Below the pieces are notes generated by a model, which worked only from the letters and a program-made list of their open reading frames with translations, was not told the origin of the DNA and did not search any database. Shown piece after piece: positions 21,644-31,064 of a DNA stretch of 31,178 bases. The DNA comes from a virus. The stretch lies in the IMG/VR virus record IMGVR_UViG_3300030104_007044, positions 1 through 31,178 of that record, one strand, 5' to 3'. The position numbers were made by a program, and so were the translations under genes. Numbering within the stretch: position 1 is the stretch's first letter; every line of letters starts with the position of its first letter.

Positions 21644-21874
21644 ATGGAAAAAAATATCGAAACTCATATTCAGAAGGACAAAGATATCCTTCAAGATCCA
21701 ACGATTTCTCCTCAGATGCGTCGTCATACCGCAGATGAGTTGGAACATCTAGAGCGTTATGCGAAAGAACACGCTAAAGATATTCAAGCAGGAGATCATC
21801 ATGATCCCAGCGCATTTGAAATGTATTGTGATGAGAATCCAGAAGCAGACGAATGTAGGATTTACGAGGATTAA
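21644..21874 (+). CDS. cp12: CP12-like Calvin-cycle inhibitor
   Basis: 76 aa. The C-terminus FEMYCDENPEADECRIYED is the CP12 GAPDH-binding motif, with the redox cysteine pair Cys62 and Cys71 spaced as in host CP12. The N-terminal part is helical and charged (IQKDKDILQDPTISPQMRRH), with no second Cys pair, as in known cyanophage CP12. CP12 holds GAPDH and phosphoribulokinase in an inactive complex, so a phage copy should shut the Calvin cycle and spare NADPH, complementing TalC. It sits between hub genes, starting nine bases after the gp27-like stop and joined to gp5 by TAATG, so it is probably expressed late with virion genes. Confidence 0.85.
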   Translation: MEKNIETHIQKDKDILQDPTISPQMRRHTADELEHLERYAKEHAKDIQAGDHHDPSAFEMYCDENPEADECRIYED

Positions 21875-23631
21875 TGGAAGGAGGAGCACTATTTGATCCT
21901 GGTTTTCTAGGAGGGAATTTCAACTGGTGGATCGGCCAGGTTATGGACGATTCGACGTGGAGAGACAACAGTTTACCTGGAAAGTTTGAGGACCCAAATA
22001 GTATCCCTGGATGGGGCAGAAGATATAAGGTTCGTATCATGGGTCTCCATGATAAGGCAGAAGAATCTATCCCATCAGATCAGTTGCCTTGGGCGAATGT
22101 AATGTATCCCATCACCGCTGGTGGCGGTCAGGGAGGAGCATCACAAACACCCTCAATTCGTCAGGGTAATTTTGTATTTGGATTTTTTCTTGATGGTGCG
22201 GATCAACAGGTCCCCATCATCATGGGTATTCTGGGTAACAATGCCCAGACCCAATTAAATTTAAAAACTGGAACAACAGAAACAAACTATACACCCACCA
22301 GTGGATTTGCTGAGGGACAAAATCCACCACCAGGAAGTGCTAAACCAATAGCACCGGATGAGGTTTTAGTTACAAAGAAACCCAGTAATTCTGAGCAAGC
22401 AAAAGAACTCGCACCCCCAGCACCAGGAGTAAAACTTGATAAGTATGGATTAGATCCAACTAAAACTCTCTCAAGAAGACAACTCCAAGTTGCCACAGAT
22501 GCGAGAGAGGAAGCAAGAAATAGAGGAGCAAGTAGGGAGGAGGTAGAGGCTGCTGCTAAACAAGCAGTTGCTGATGACCTTAAAACAAGGAGAAGATTAC
22601 AAGAGTCCCCATCAACACCAAGTCAGGGTAATCCTACAAAAGAAAACCCTGATGCGATGCATCAACTCTCTGCTGCTGATGTAAAACGTGAGACTAAGAT
22701 TCGGGAATGTAATGTTGTAATGACACCTGACCCTGATCAATTTGTCCAGTCGGCAATATCAGCAATTCAGACGGTCATCACATCATTAACAGAAAAATTA
22801 AATTCATATCTGGCATCAATATCGAGTTATATTGATGCGGTATCTACTCCCATACAAAATGTTCAGAAATTAATCTCTGATGCGGCATGTGAAATCGCAA
22901 AATATATGAAGATAATCTTTGACAAAATCATGGATTATGTTCTGAAGCAAATGAATAAGGTGATGACAAAAGCGGTGGCAGCATTACCCACTGATATGCG
23001 AGCTATGTTTGCGGATATAAAAGAAAAGATTGTAGAATTAATTCTGTGTTTATATGGAAAACTCACGGAGAATATCTGTGGTCAGATAGAAAGTCTCTTA
23101 GCCAATGAGATGGACATGGAAAATGCTGAAGCAAAGGCACGGGCAAATTATGAAACTAACTCTGATGATATCAAAAGACAACCAACAGTTCCAACATGCT
23201 ATGCTGAGGATGTGGTTGCGGCACTAATCTCCTCAAATGAAAGGCAAATTGATGAGGCTAATAATAATCTTATTGATAATGTAGGTGAATTTATTAATGA
23301 TATGCAGAGTGAACTTGCGGGTGTAAGTGGATCTATAAATGACATCTTAAATCAGATAGGAGATTTTTCTGGTAGTATTGGTTCTGCTTTAAGTATTCCA
23401 AGTATGAAACTCAATATTTTTGGATGTGAGTTAGAACCTAATCCCGCAGTATCTGATAAGTATTGTATGGCAACTGGTGGATCTGCTCAACCGGATACAG
23501 GATTCCCAAGTCTGGAGACCATCTCTACAGAAATTAGCGAAAATATTAAATCGATTCCTGAAATCCCTGAGACACCATTCGCACCACCAACCCCAGGCAC
23601 CCCTGCTGTTGACCTCCTGGCAGGTAACTAA
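21874..23631 (+). CDS. gp5: Baseplate hub gp5-like protein, OB domain without lysozyme
   Basis: 585 aa. The N-terminal FNWWIGQVMDD, RRYKVRIMGLHDK, SDQLPWANVMYPITAGG and GNFVFGFFLDGADQQVPIIMGIL (to about residue 130) are the T4 gp5 N-terminal OB fold. No T4-type lysozyme domain follows. Instead there is a Pro-rich linker, a charged helix (about 190-250) and long helices (about 285-420, 445-505) with several cysteines, then a Pro-rich end. The beta-helix needle is also missing and may be supplied by the protein at 28954-29649. It starts by TAATG coupling to cp12. Confidence 0.82.
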   Translation: MEGGALFDPGFLGGNFNWWIGQVMDDSTWRDNSLPGKFEDPNSIPGWGRRYKVRIMGLHDKAEESIPSDQLPWANVMYPITAGGGQGGASQTPSIRQGNFVFGFFLDGADQQVPIIMGILGNNAQTQLNLKTGTTETNYTPTSGFAEGQNPPPGSAKPIAPDEVLVTKKPSNSEQAKELAPPAPGVKLDKYGLDPTKTLSRRQLQVATDAREEARNRGASREEVEAAAKQAVADDLKTRRRLQESPSTPSQGNPTKENPDAMHQLSAADVKRETKIRECNVVMTPDPDQFVQSAISAIQTVITSLTEKLNSYLASISSYIDAVSTPIQNVQKLISDAACEIAKYMKIIFDKIMDYVLKQMNKVMTKAVAALPTDMRAMFADIKEKIVELILCLYGKLTENICGQIESLLANEMDMENAEAKARANYETNSDDIKRQPTVPTCYAEDVVAALISSNERQIDEANNNLIDNVGEFINDMQSELAGVSGSINDILNQIGDFSGSIGSALSIPSMKLNIFGCELEPNPAVSDKYCMATGGSAQPDTGFPSLETISTEISENIKSIPEIPETPFAPPTPGTPAVDLLAGN

Positions 23632-23634
23632 ATA
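23628..23634 (+). promoter_or_regulatory. T4-like late promoter element for the 1757-aa gene
   Basis: CTAAATA containing the TAA stop of gp5, 36 bases upstream of ATG 23671. Confidence 0.5.
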
Positions 23635-23670
23635 TCTTTACGGCAAATAATAAGTAGTCAATAAATCAGT

Positions 23671-26600
23671 ATGTCGTTTAACCTCTTCGGACCATCAGAT
23701 AAGAATGATATTAGGGTTGGATATATTTCAACCACAAGAGGTTATGTCGGCAATATTAGCCGCTATGAGGCAAACCTGGAGGCAAAATTAAATCCAGGAA
23801 CTCAATTCATCCTTAGACGAAGGGATAAGATTGAGTTCATGAACATTAATAAGGTGAATGAACTCACACCGGATGACTTTATTCCAACAAACTCTGGAAA
23901 AAGGGGTAATTGTACTGGAGTAACAGGTCTTGATATCTATGAGGATGATGATGGTAGTGGAAGTGGAGATGGAAGCGGTAGAGGTGGAGATGGTAGGGGT
24001 GGAATAAAACCAGAAGCATATAAGGATGAGTTTCCTAAGGTTCGTTTTTCTGGTGGCGGTGGTATAGGTGCTGCGGCAAATCCTGTGTTTGGAGATGATG
24101 GTAGTCTCCTTGGAGTAGATTTGATTCAGGGTGGATGGGGATATCAGTATCCCCCAATAACATCTGTGCTGGATATATATGGGATTGGTGTCGGAGCAGT
24201 TGTTCGGTCTATTATGATCGGAGACCCTGATTATTCTAATCGCAATCGTGGTGGTAGGGGTACTGGATGCGATTTTATTGAAACCGTTAAGACCTTTGAA
24301 AATGAGGAGGATTTTGAGGAGTATGATTTAAGTGGTGGACCATCGGAGATTGTATTTGGTAAGAGACGTAGCGCGGATGGAGAGGAACTTGGTCCATGGG
24401 ATCCAACAATTTATGCAACCCTCAGGGGAAATCCTGTTGAACTTCAGCAAAGAAGGTATCAAGATTTCTTAGAATCTTTGGGACGTGGACAGAGGGTAAA
24501 CCTTGAGAGTAATATTATTCGTAATTTTTGGACGACAAGAAGTGAGAAACCATTAAGGGTCACTGCCGAAAATAAAAAATCCAGGATTGTTCATAAGGTA
24601 AAATATCCTGCCTGGAGTGAGTTCATGAACAAACATGCTGTCTCTCCAGTTCCACCATCAAATGTCCCTGGTAGTGATTTTGGTGGAATAGAGCATACAT
24701 TAGAATGGGAAGAGGACTTTCCGGTTGACGGTGACTATATCTTTAGATATGCTGCGGATAACATTGCTGATATTTTCTTAGATAATGAATTGATTGGTAG
24801 GACAAGGAGATTTAAAGATGCCCCAGACAAATTAAAAAGATATGTTCGTGAGGGAGTTCATAGGATACGAGTTGACCTAGAAAATATACCACAATTCAAG
24901 AGTACAACCAAACAAAGGAAAGAAGAAAGATATGTTGATACCGAGTTTGAGATTTATGGACAGGGTAAAGAGATACATCGTCAAATAAAGTTTTCGTTTA
25001 CCTCTGAGGGAGGAGAGCATTCATTTATTTTAAATAATACTGATAGAAGTAATAGATCTTATAAGAAAAATATAAGGGTTCTTAGAAATACAAATTATAA
25101 TGTCGTTGCTGTCGTAGATGGTTGTGTTGAAAACCCAAGAGTTAAAGAGAAGCAATTTAAACTTGAATATAGTGGTAGGGTATCACCAACCGCAGCTAAA
25201 AGGGTTGTCAGTAAAGGAAGAACCATAGAGTTTGATGATAATTTTTCTATTCCAGAAACATTCGATGTCAATGCTAAGTTTAAAATTGCCTCCACCTCTC
25301 CTGGATTAACGGCAAAATTTTCTGATGATGGTACAAAATTACTTGTAAAGGGTAAAGATAATGGTGAGGTCTCAATTTCATTTGAGTGGGATGATGATCC
25401 TCGCGTCTCTGGTATTGCGGTGGGGACAATCACTATTGGGGATACAACTTGGACTCAGAGTGGAAAGAAAGGAAAGATCACAAAGACTATAAAAATTAAC
25501 AATATTACAAATAATAAAACGAATTCTGGATTTGTTGAACAAGGAACAATGCAGTCCTTCGGTCGTAGAGATAAAGAGAAAGGGAATAAACCAAGCAATG
25601 TTATCTTTGCTGATTTTGTTGGGTCTGAAAATGACAATGATGATATGCAGGTCAGGGTTAATAATCCTCGTCAGGACACGGCATTCATAGCATCAAATCC
25701 AAGAGTTATAAAAGGTATTGGTCCACAGGGCAGGGATAGAAGGGGCACCTTCGATATAACTTTTAGGTTGAATGTCAAACCAGAATTGAGGGGATCAAAT
25801 TCCTCCGATAGAGGATTTGATATGGAAGAAATATTTAATAGCAAAGAATTTATTGATAAAGCAGATAGAAAACTTTGGAGAATAAATCCTGAGGCAGGCA
25901 GGGATGGAGATTTCCTATCACGTTATGGTGTTCTTCCATTCAATCCAAAATCTAATAAGGCAACAACAGATGACTTCAATGGAACTCATGTCATCAGATG
26001 GGAGTATGTAGATTTTCCTATTACCGGAAATTATAACCTTGAGATCATGGCTGATGATTCTGTGACGGTTTATATTGGCAATCGCTCTGGAGGTGGTCGG
26101 AAAAATATTGGAAATGGTCTTGTTGATGTTGATGAGGGTGGCGATGAGGTGATCATCAAAAAGGAGGGATTTGCCAGGGGGGGTAGACGTGGCAATTTCA
26201 CCACAAGCACAGGAAAAAGTTTTGAGACCAGATTTTTCAGAGCAGGAAAGTATAGGATTCGTGCTGAACTAAAACAGGTCCGAGGTAAACCCCTTGCGGA
26301 TGGCAACCCAATGGCATTTGCTATGAGGGTAAGAACAACCTTTAAGGAGAAACAGGTTGTATCTCCAAGATCCTGGAATCAAAATCCGATGGGTATCGCA
26401 TTAACGATTGATTCTCCACTACCAGCTGCCCCACAGGAACCTAGACCTCAACAGGAGGGTAGATGTCCCGATAATCCATTCTGGACTACAAGATTCCCCG
26501 GATCTGAGGATAGATGGTTCCCAGTGACACATCCAGCATGGAGTTCATTCACTAATCGTTATGCGATGTCGCCAATATTACCATTGAGTAAACCGGATAC

Positions 26601-28944
26601 AGATGCTGGTGGTGAAATTTTCAGAACCTCTTGGGTTGTTGAGGCACCATATGATGGGTTCTATGGAATGAAAGGAACTGTTGATAATGGTGGTAGAATT
26701 CTTGTGGATGATAAGGTAATCTTACAAGGAGGACTTAAATTTCCTGGAAAAACTTTAAAGGGTTTTAAGGAAGACTTTCCTGATATAGTTAAGTTTCCCC
26801 TATCTCAAGGTAAGCATACAATTACGGTTGAAGTTACTAATCAAGAGACTGATACATTTAAAACGGTTAGTAAAAAAATCTTCAGTACAAAGGATTGGTT
26901 ATCTAAACCCACTGAAAAAAGTAAGGCAGGAAGTCATAAAATTACCTACATTGGACTGAACGCTGCTAATAGGGATGTAAAAGTTAGGGACACCAATGTA
27001 GTCCGTGAAAAATCTGGCAGTACCTCCATCTCAATCTCTAATAGAAGAGAATATGGTATAAAATATGTGGGAGATGCTAATGATTTTGGAAAGAAACTGA
27101 AGACACCTAGAACAATATTATTTGATGATAATATTAGTAATGGATTTGATTTAAATGCTTCCTTCCAGATCATGTCACACTCACCTGGAATAGATGTAAA
27201 ATTTGATCCCAGTGGAGACAAATTAATTGTAAAAGGAAGAGAAGAAGGGACAGTTACACTTAAATTTTCTTATGATGATGACCCAAGAAACGATGGAACT
27301 GCTGTAAAGGAAATTAAACTTGCCGGTAGAACCTGGAGAGCAAAGCGTGAAAAGGGATCCGAAACAATCACAATTGATGTTACTCCTCTCATCTCAACAA
27401 AATCTAGTCAATCAGTTGTAAAATCAACAACCACAACAGTAAGTCAAAGTGGAAATAGAATAAACGTATCATCAAATGGAAAGAAAATTAAATTAAGGGA
27501 TGGTGATGGTAAAGATACCAATTCTACTTTTGAGATTGTTGCTGGTAATGCCACATTCTCTAAGGATGGTAGAGAAATTAATGGCGATGGTGATGTGACC
27601 ATTAAATTATATTGGGATGATAATCCAAATACTGCCGGTGTTGCGGTAGAACAGATTAAAATTCGGGGAGTAACCTGGACTCAATCTGGTAGGAGAGGCA
27701 CTCAAAAACAAACCGTATCCCTTGGCAAATCTAAATCCTTAGGATTAAGACCAGGATCTTCGGTTGATGGTGTGAAATATAAGGGGCCAACTGAACTTGC
27801 GACTTATAAAAAAGGTTTCCTCTCTCCACTCTTCCAAGAGATAAATGAACCCACGGATGAAATTCAGGGTAAAACTTTTATTATGCGTTGGGAGAATGTG
27901 AAATTCCCCGAAGATGGAAGATATAAAATTGAGACAGAGGCAGATGATCGGGCTGAGATTTTTATTGATGATGTAAAAGTTCAGACAGCACGTCTTAAAC
28001 AGTCAACATTTGGTGGTGATCCTAAAACTTATAGCACATTTACTGCCACAAAGGGAAATAAAACGGTTGAGATTAGACTTCGCAATATTCGTATTCCTAA
28101 TACAAGTTTCCAACAGAATCCGACTTACGTTAAGACAGAAATAACCAAAGATACTAAGGTTTCAACCGGAAAGGGCAGACCATGGACAATTAATCCAATT
28201 GGAATTTCTGCCGTAATTATTCCCCCACCATGCCCATTGACAATTGTTGGAAAGGGAAAAATTTGTAAGGTTGTTGTGGATGATCCTGGAAATGGATTCC
28301 CGACAAGAGACTTAACTTCTGACCCAACACCCTCATATCCAGTTACCATTGAATTAGAGGATGTAGAGGTCATAAATCCTGGTATTAACTATAATTGTGG
28401 GGTTGATCAACTTGTGATTGAACCTAGTAATGGTGTTAAACTTACATATGAGTGTGATACTTTCGGTAGAATTACTAAGGTTAATGTTTTACCAGAAACA
28501 CCCACGACAGGAATAGGCACTCAAGGTGGACCACTGAATCAGGCTCCTTTTGGAAGAGGATTCACAAGACAACCATCAATCAGGATGATTACTGACACCG
28601 GAGTTAACTTCCAAGCAGTTCCTAGATTCAGGATCGTCAGGGATCCGGTTGATCCTGATATTCTGCCAGAACAAATCTTACAGGTCACAGATTTGGTTGG
28701 ACTGAAGCAGACAGGATACATAGATGGGAGACCATATTATGGACAGGTATTCTACAAACAAGGAGTTCGTTATGCGGGTGTATACGAAACACCTGGACAA
28801 CTCATACCAGTTTATGATACACTACAAGAGAGTATCGATGCTGAGGTCACCACGAGACCTTCTGCCATCCTTAGACAGGGTACTGACATCTCTAGTAATG
28901 ATCCTAGACTTAACATTCCTGGAACCCCTGATAGTTTATCTTAG
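23671..28944 (+). CDS. Giant modular virion protein with repeated beta domains (1757 aa)
   Basis: The N-terminal segment (about 1-90) leads to a Gly/Asp/Ser/Arg linker (about 95-115). Four PA14-like modules share x-RWE-x-V-x-FP-x-DG-x-Y, then ADD-x-A-x-IFID and a basic-strand end, at about 340-415, 770-890, 980-1065 and 1395-1480. Three copies of another beta module, typically reading FDxNAxF, SPGxxxKF, LxVKG and DDDPRxxGxAV, lie at about 518-606, 1149-1237 and 1273-1351. A PAWSxFxN motif recurs twice. The last 250 residues are distinct. Position among baseplate genes and the carbohydrate-binding look of PA14 suggest a baseplate-attached adhesion or receptor-binding protein. No T4 counterpart recognised. 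Confidence 0.75.
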   Translation: MSFNLFGPSDKNDIRVGYISTTRGYVGNISRYEANLEAKLNPGTQFILRRRDKIEFMNINKVNELTPDDFIPTNSGKRGNCTGVTGLDIYEDDDGSGSGDGSGRGGDGRGGIKPEAYKDEFPKVRFSGGGGIGAAANPVFGDDGSLLGVDLIQGGWGYQYPPITSVLDIYGIGVGAVVRSIMIGDPDYSNRNRGGRGTGCDFIETVKTFENEEDFEEYDLSGGPSEIVFGKRRSADGEELGPWDPTIYATLRGNPVELQQRRYQDFLESLGRGQRVNLESNIIRNFWTTRSEKPLRVTAENKKSRIVHKVKYPAWSEFMNKHAVSPVPPSNVPGSDFGGIEHTLEWEEDFPVDGDYIFRYAADNIADIFLDNELIGRTRRFKDAPDKLKRYVREGVHRIRVDLENIPQFKSTTKQRKEERYVDTEFEIYGQGKEIHRQIKFSFTSEGGEHSFILNNTDRSNRSYKKNIRVLRNTNYNVVAVVDGCVENPRVKEKQFKLEYSGRVSPTAAKRVVSKGRTIEFDDNFSIPETFDVNAKFKIASTSPGLTAKFSDDGTKLLVKGKDNGEVSISFEWDDDPRVSGIAVGTITIGDTTWTQSGKKGKITKTIKINNITNNKTNSGFVEQGTMQSFGRRDKEKGNKPSNVIFADFVGSENDNDDMQVRVNNPRQDTAFIASNPRVIKGIGPQGRDRRGTFDITFRLNVKPELRGSNSSDRGFDMEEIFNSKEFIDKADRKLWRINPEAGRDGDFLSRYGVLPFNPKSNKATTDDFNGTHVIRWEYVDFPITGNYNLEIMADDSVTVYIGNRSGGGRKNIGNGLVDVDEGGDEVIIKKEGFARGGRRGNFTTSTGKSFETRFFRAGKYRIRAELKQVRGKPLADGNPMAFAMRVRTTFKEKQVVSPRSWNQNPMGIALTIDSPLPAAPQEPRPQQEGRCPDNPFWTTRFPGSEDRWFPVTHPAWSSFTNRYAMSPILPLSKPDTDAGGEIFRTSWVVEAPYDGFYGMKGTVDNGGRILVDDKVILQGGLKFPGKTLKGFKEDFPDIVKFPLSQGKHTITVEVTNQETDTFKTVSKKIFSTKDWLSKPTEKSKAGSHKITYIGLNAANRDVKVRDTNVVREKSGSTSISISNRREYGIKYVGDANDFGKKLKTPRTILFDDNISNGFDLNASFQIMSHSPGIDVKFDPSGDKLIVKGREEGTVTLKFSYDDDPRNDGTAVKEIKLAGRTWRAKREKGSETITIDVTPLISTKSSQSVVKSTTTTVSQSGNRINVSSNGKKIKLRDGDGKDTNSTFEIVAGNATFSKDGREINGDGDVTIKLYWDDNPNTAGVAVEQIKIRGVTWTQSGRRGTQKQTVSLGKSKSLGLRPGSSVDGVKYKGPTELATYKKGFLSPLFQEINEPTDEIQGKTFIMRWENVKFPEDGRYKIETEADDRAEIFIDDVKVQTARLKQSTFGGDPKTYSTFTATKGNKTVEIRLRNIRIPNTSFQQNPTYVKTEITKDTKVSTGKGRPWTINPIGISAVIIPPPCPLTIVGKGKICKVVVDDPGNGFPTRDLTSDPTPSYPVTIELEDVEVINPGINYNCGVDQLVIEPSNGVKLTYECDTFGRITKVNVLPETPTTGIGTQGGPLNQAPFGRGFTRQPSIRMITDTGVNFQAVPRFRIVRDPVDPDILPEQILQVTDLVGLKQTGYIDGRPYYGQVFYKQGVRYAGVYETPGQLIPVYDTLQESIDAEVTTRPSAILRQGTDISSNDPRLNIPGTPDSLS

Positions 28945-28953
28945 GAAATTTAA

Positions 28954-29649
28954 ATGGGAACACCCACCTCACAAAATAAAGTCAATGATAGATTAAATTA
29001 TAACGCTGATGCCAATAGGGATGGTGTTATATCAGAACAAGAAGCCAGGTCTTTTAGGGACCAGGCAAATCCAACGGATACCGCAAAAAATAACTATACT
29101 GGAATTCGTTATGGAAATGATCATGGATCATGTTCCTTCGGACATATTCATAAACCGGGTGATGTGACTGCTGGAGTTATGCTTCAGGCAAAGGATGGTA
29201 GGCACGGTTTCTTTATGGATAATGATGGTCAACGTAAGGGTTGGACATCAACAGTAAGTCCCGGAAACTATCAGGTTAGTTGTGGAGAGGACAATGAGGA
29301 AGCCCAGGATTCTATGTTTCTTCATGCCAGTAATGGAAACGTTATTGTACTCGCAACGAACGGAAAAATAAGATTACAGGGAACTGATATTGAATTAGTT
29401 GCTGTTGGTGAGGGTGGAACAAAGGGCAATATCAAAATGGTTGCCACCGAGACCATTAGTCTTGATAGTAAGAAACTCATAACATATACAAAGAGTTTAA
29501 CTAAAATAGTATCAACTGGGACTGCGGAATTCATAGCAAATTCTCAGATGAAATTATATTCCTCTATTATTCGTGCGGTGACTGATGGATGTGCCCTTAA
29601 AAATTCAAAAAATAACCTTCAAAGAATTCAACAAGAAAATCAGGAGTAA
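28954..29649 (+). CDS. Spike-like baseplate protein with EF-hand loop (231 aa)
   Basis: Ribosome site AGGA lies about 8 bases upstream. Residues 19-30 read DANRDGVISEQE, a complete EF-hand calcium loop (D-x-N-x-DG-x-I-x-x-x-E). The middle (SFGHIHKPGDVTAGVMLQAKD, MFLHASNGNVIVLATNGKIRL) and then short repeating strands (IELVAVGEGG, IKMVATETISL, LTKIVSTGTAEFIAN, MKLYSS) look like the gp5 C-terminal / VgrG beta-helix needle. It probably forms the trimeric tip needle attached to the lysozyme-less gp5. A calcium-stabilised N-terminus is an inference. Confidence 0.7.
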   Translation: MGTPTSQNKVNDRLNYNADANRDGVISEQEARSFRDQANPTDTAKNNYTGIRYGNDHGSCSFGHIHKPGDVTAGVMLQAKDGRHGFFMDNDGQRKGWTSTVSPGNYQVSCGEDNEEAQDSMFLHASNGNVIVLATNGKIRLQGTDIELVAVGEGGTKGNIKMVATETISLDSKKLITYTKSLTKIVSTGTAEFIANSQMKLYSSIIRAVTDGCALKNSKNNLQRIQQENQE

Positions 29650-29651
29650 AA

Positions 29652-30413
29652 ATGGCATTTCACGTAGATGATTTAGTTATTGGTGGACAGATGAAAGACG
29701 GGGCAGGTATCTGTCCTGCCACTGGTGAGGGTCCTCTAAAGATTAATGGGTCTGGAATGCTTGAGGGTCCGGTTGTTACCGGGCAACCAACTCATTTTCC
29801 AAGTCCATTTGGTGGATTAAATATTGGACCTCTTGTAAATTCAGATTCCCCTCCCGCATTTACACCCGGTGCTTTACCGCTTGGATTGAGTAATCCATAC
29901 TCTGCCGTGGTCTCCCCGAACTTAGGTGTGATGGGCAACCTTGATGTGAATTTTAGGATTCAGGCAGGTGGTATACTTGCTGGTGCTATCGTTCATGATT
30001 TCACTGGTAACTATTTGGCAGCAAAGAAGGATTTTGATATTCCTCACCCAACCAAAGATGATTGGAGACTGAGACACGTTGCGCCAGAAGCACCAACAGC
30101 AGATGTGTATATCAGGGGAAGAGTAACGAATAAAAAAGAAATTTTTCTACCTGAATACTGGAAAGGTTTAGTTGATTGGACCACGATTACCGTCAACCTA
30201 ACACCGGTCGGTTCTCATCAAAATGTCATTGTAAAAAGATATGATGAGGAAAAGATTTACCTCCAATCAAACGGAGGATTACCGATTGATTGTTTCTATC
30301 ATGTTTATGCTGAGAGGCAGGATTGTGAAAGAAATATAGCAGAATACGAAGGCACGTCTCCTCAAGATTATCCAGGAGACAACACACAATATTTACAATC
30401 AGGAAAAGTTTAA
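29652..30413 (+). CDS. Virion protein, C-terminal domain shared with next gene (253 aa)
   Basis: Starts two bases after the previous stop. The N-terminal 120 residues are Gly/Pro-rich with PAAR-like turns (MKDGAGICPATGEGPLKING, VVTGQPTHFPSPFGG). Residues about 123-222 are a compact beta domain: FDIPHPTKDDWRLRH, VYIRGRV, IFLPEYWKGLVDWTTITVNL, LPIDCFYHVYAER. The same domain ends the next gene, and I recall it in many cyanophage tail proteins without an assigned function. A spike-tip or fibre role fits the neighbours. Confidence 0.72.
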   Translation: MAFHVDDLVIGGQMKDGAGICPATGEGPLKINGSGMLEGPVVTGQPTHFPSPFGGLNIGPLVNSDSPPAFTPGALPLGLSNPYSAVVSPNLGVMGNLDVNFRIQAGGILAGAIVHDFTGNYLAAKKDFDIPHPTKDDWRLRHVAPEAPTADVYIRGRVTNKKEIFLPEYWKGLVDWTTITVNLTPVGSHQNVIVKRYDEEKIYLQSNGGLPIDCFYHVYAERQDCERNIAEYEGTSPQDYPGDNTQYLQSGKV

Positions 30414-30416
30414 ATT

Positions 30417-31064
30417 ATGACAAATTCACCAGGACAACCCGAAGATTTTGATTTCCCAGGAGAATTTATTCCAGCTCCCACCGGTCAGGATTGTTCCCTA
30501 AACGCAGGCGGATGGGGTCTAAAATCAACACAATTTGATTATATTTGGTATGCTAACGCAGGTGAGGATGATTATCCAAAAGAAGCCTGTAAACCTTATT
30601 ATCATGGCAATGCCCAGATTGATAACCTTCAAGTAAATGCTACATGCGGAAAGGCATCTGTTACTAATTTTGTAGGAGCAACGGTTACTATTAATGGATT
30701 ATGCTCCGCAGGGTCTTTCAGTGCAAACTCAAAAGCATTTAATATTCCTCACCCAATTAAAGAGGGAAAAAGATTATGGCACGGATGCTTAGAGGGTCCA
30801 GAGTATGGTGTATATATTCGTGGACATTTAAAAGATACTAATGTGATTGAACTGCCAGATTATTGGTCAGGTCTTATTGACCCAGAAAGTATTACTGTTT
30901 CGCTTACACAAATTGGGTCCTCACAAGATTTAATTGTGGATAGTATTGACTGGGGTAAACAGGTTAAAATACGGTCGGGTAATGGAACCAATATTAATTG
31001 TTATTACATTATTAATGCTATGCGTAAAGATATTCCTGCACTTGAAGTCGAGCAGGATGCTTGA
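30417..31064 (+). CDS. Virion protein paralogous at its C-terminus to the preceding gene (215 aa)
   Basis: Begins three bases after the previous stop. The N-terminal 100 residues differ from the neighbour: acidic/Pro-rich, then WGLKSTQFDYIWYANAGEDD and short strand repeats (IDNLQVNATCGKASVTNFVG). Residues about 105-203 repeat the shared domain: FNIPHPIKEGKRLWHGCLEG, VYIRGHL, IELPDYWSGLIDPESITVSL, INCYYIINAMRKD. It looks like a domain duplication with a replaced N-terminus, as in tail fibres or tips. The TGA stop is part of the -35 box of the next promoter. Confidence 0.72.
   Translation: MTNSPGQPEDFDFPGEFIPAPTGQDCSLNAGGWGLKSTQFDYIWYANAGEDDYPKEACKPYYHGNAQIDNLQVNATCGKASVTNFVGATVTINGLCSAGSFSANSKAFNIPHPIKEGKRLWHGCLEGPEYGVYIRGHLKDTNVIELPDYWSGLIDPESITVSLTQIGSSQDLIVDSIDWGKQVKIRSGNGTNINCYYIINAMRKDIPALEVEQDA

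Noticed and set aside
25095-25433. Minus-strand frame in the 1757-aa gene
   Set aside because: Opposite a conserved repeat module whose plus-strand protein is clearly constrained; no independent evidence.
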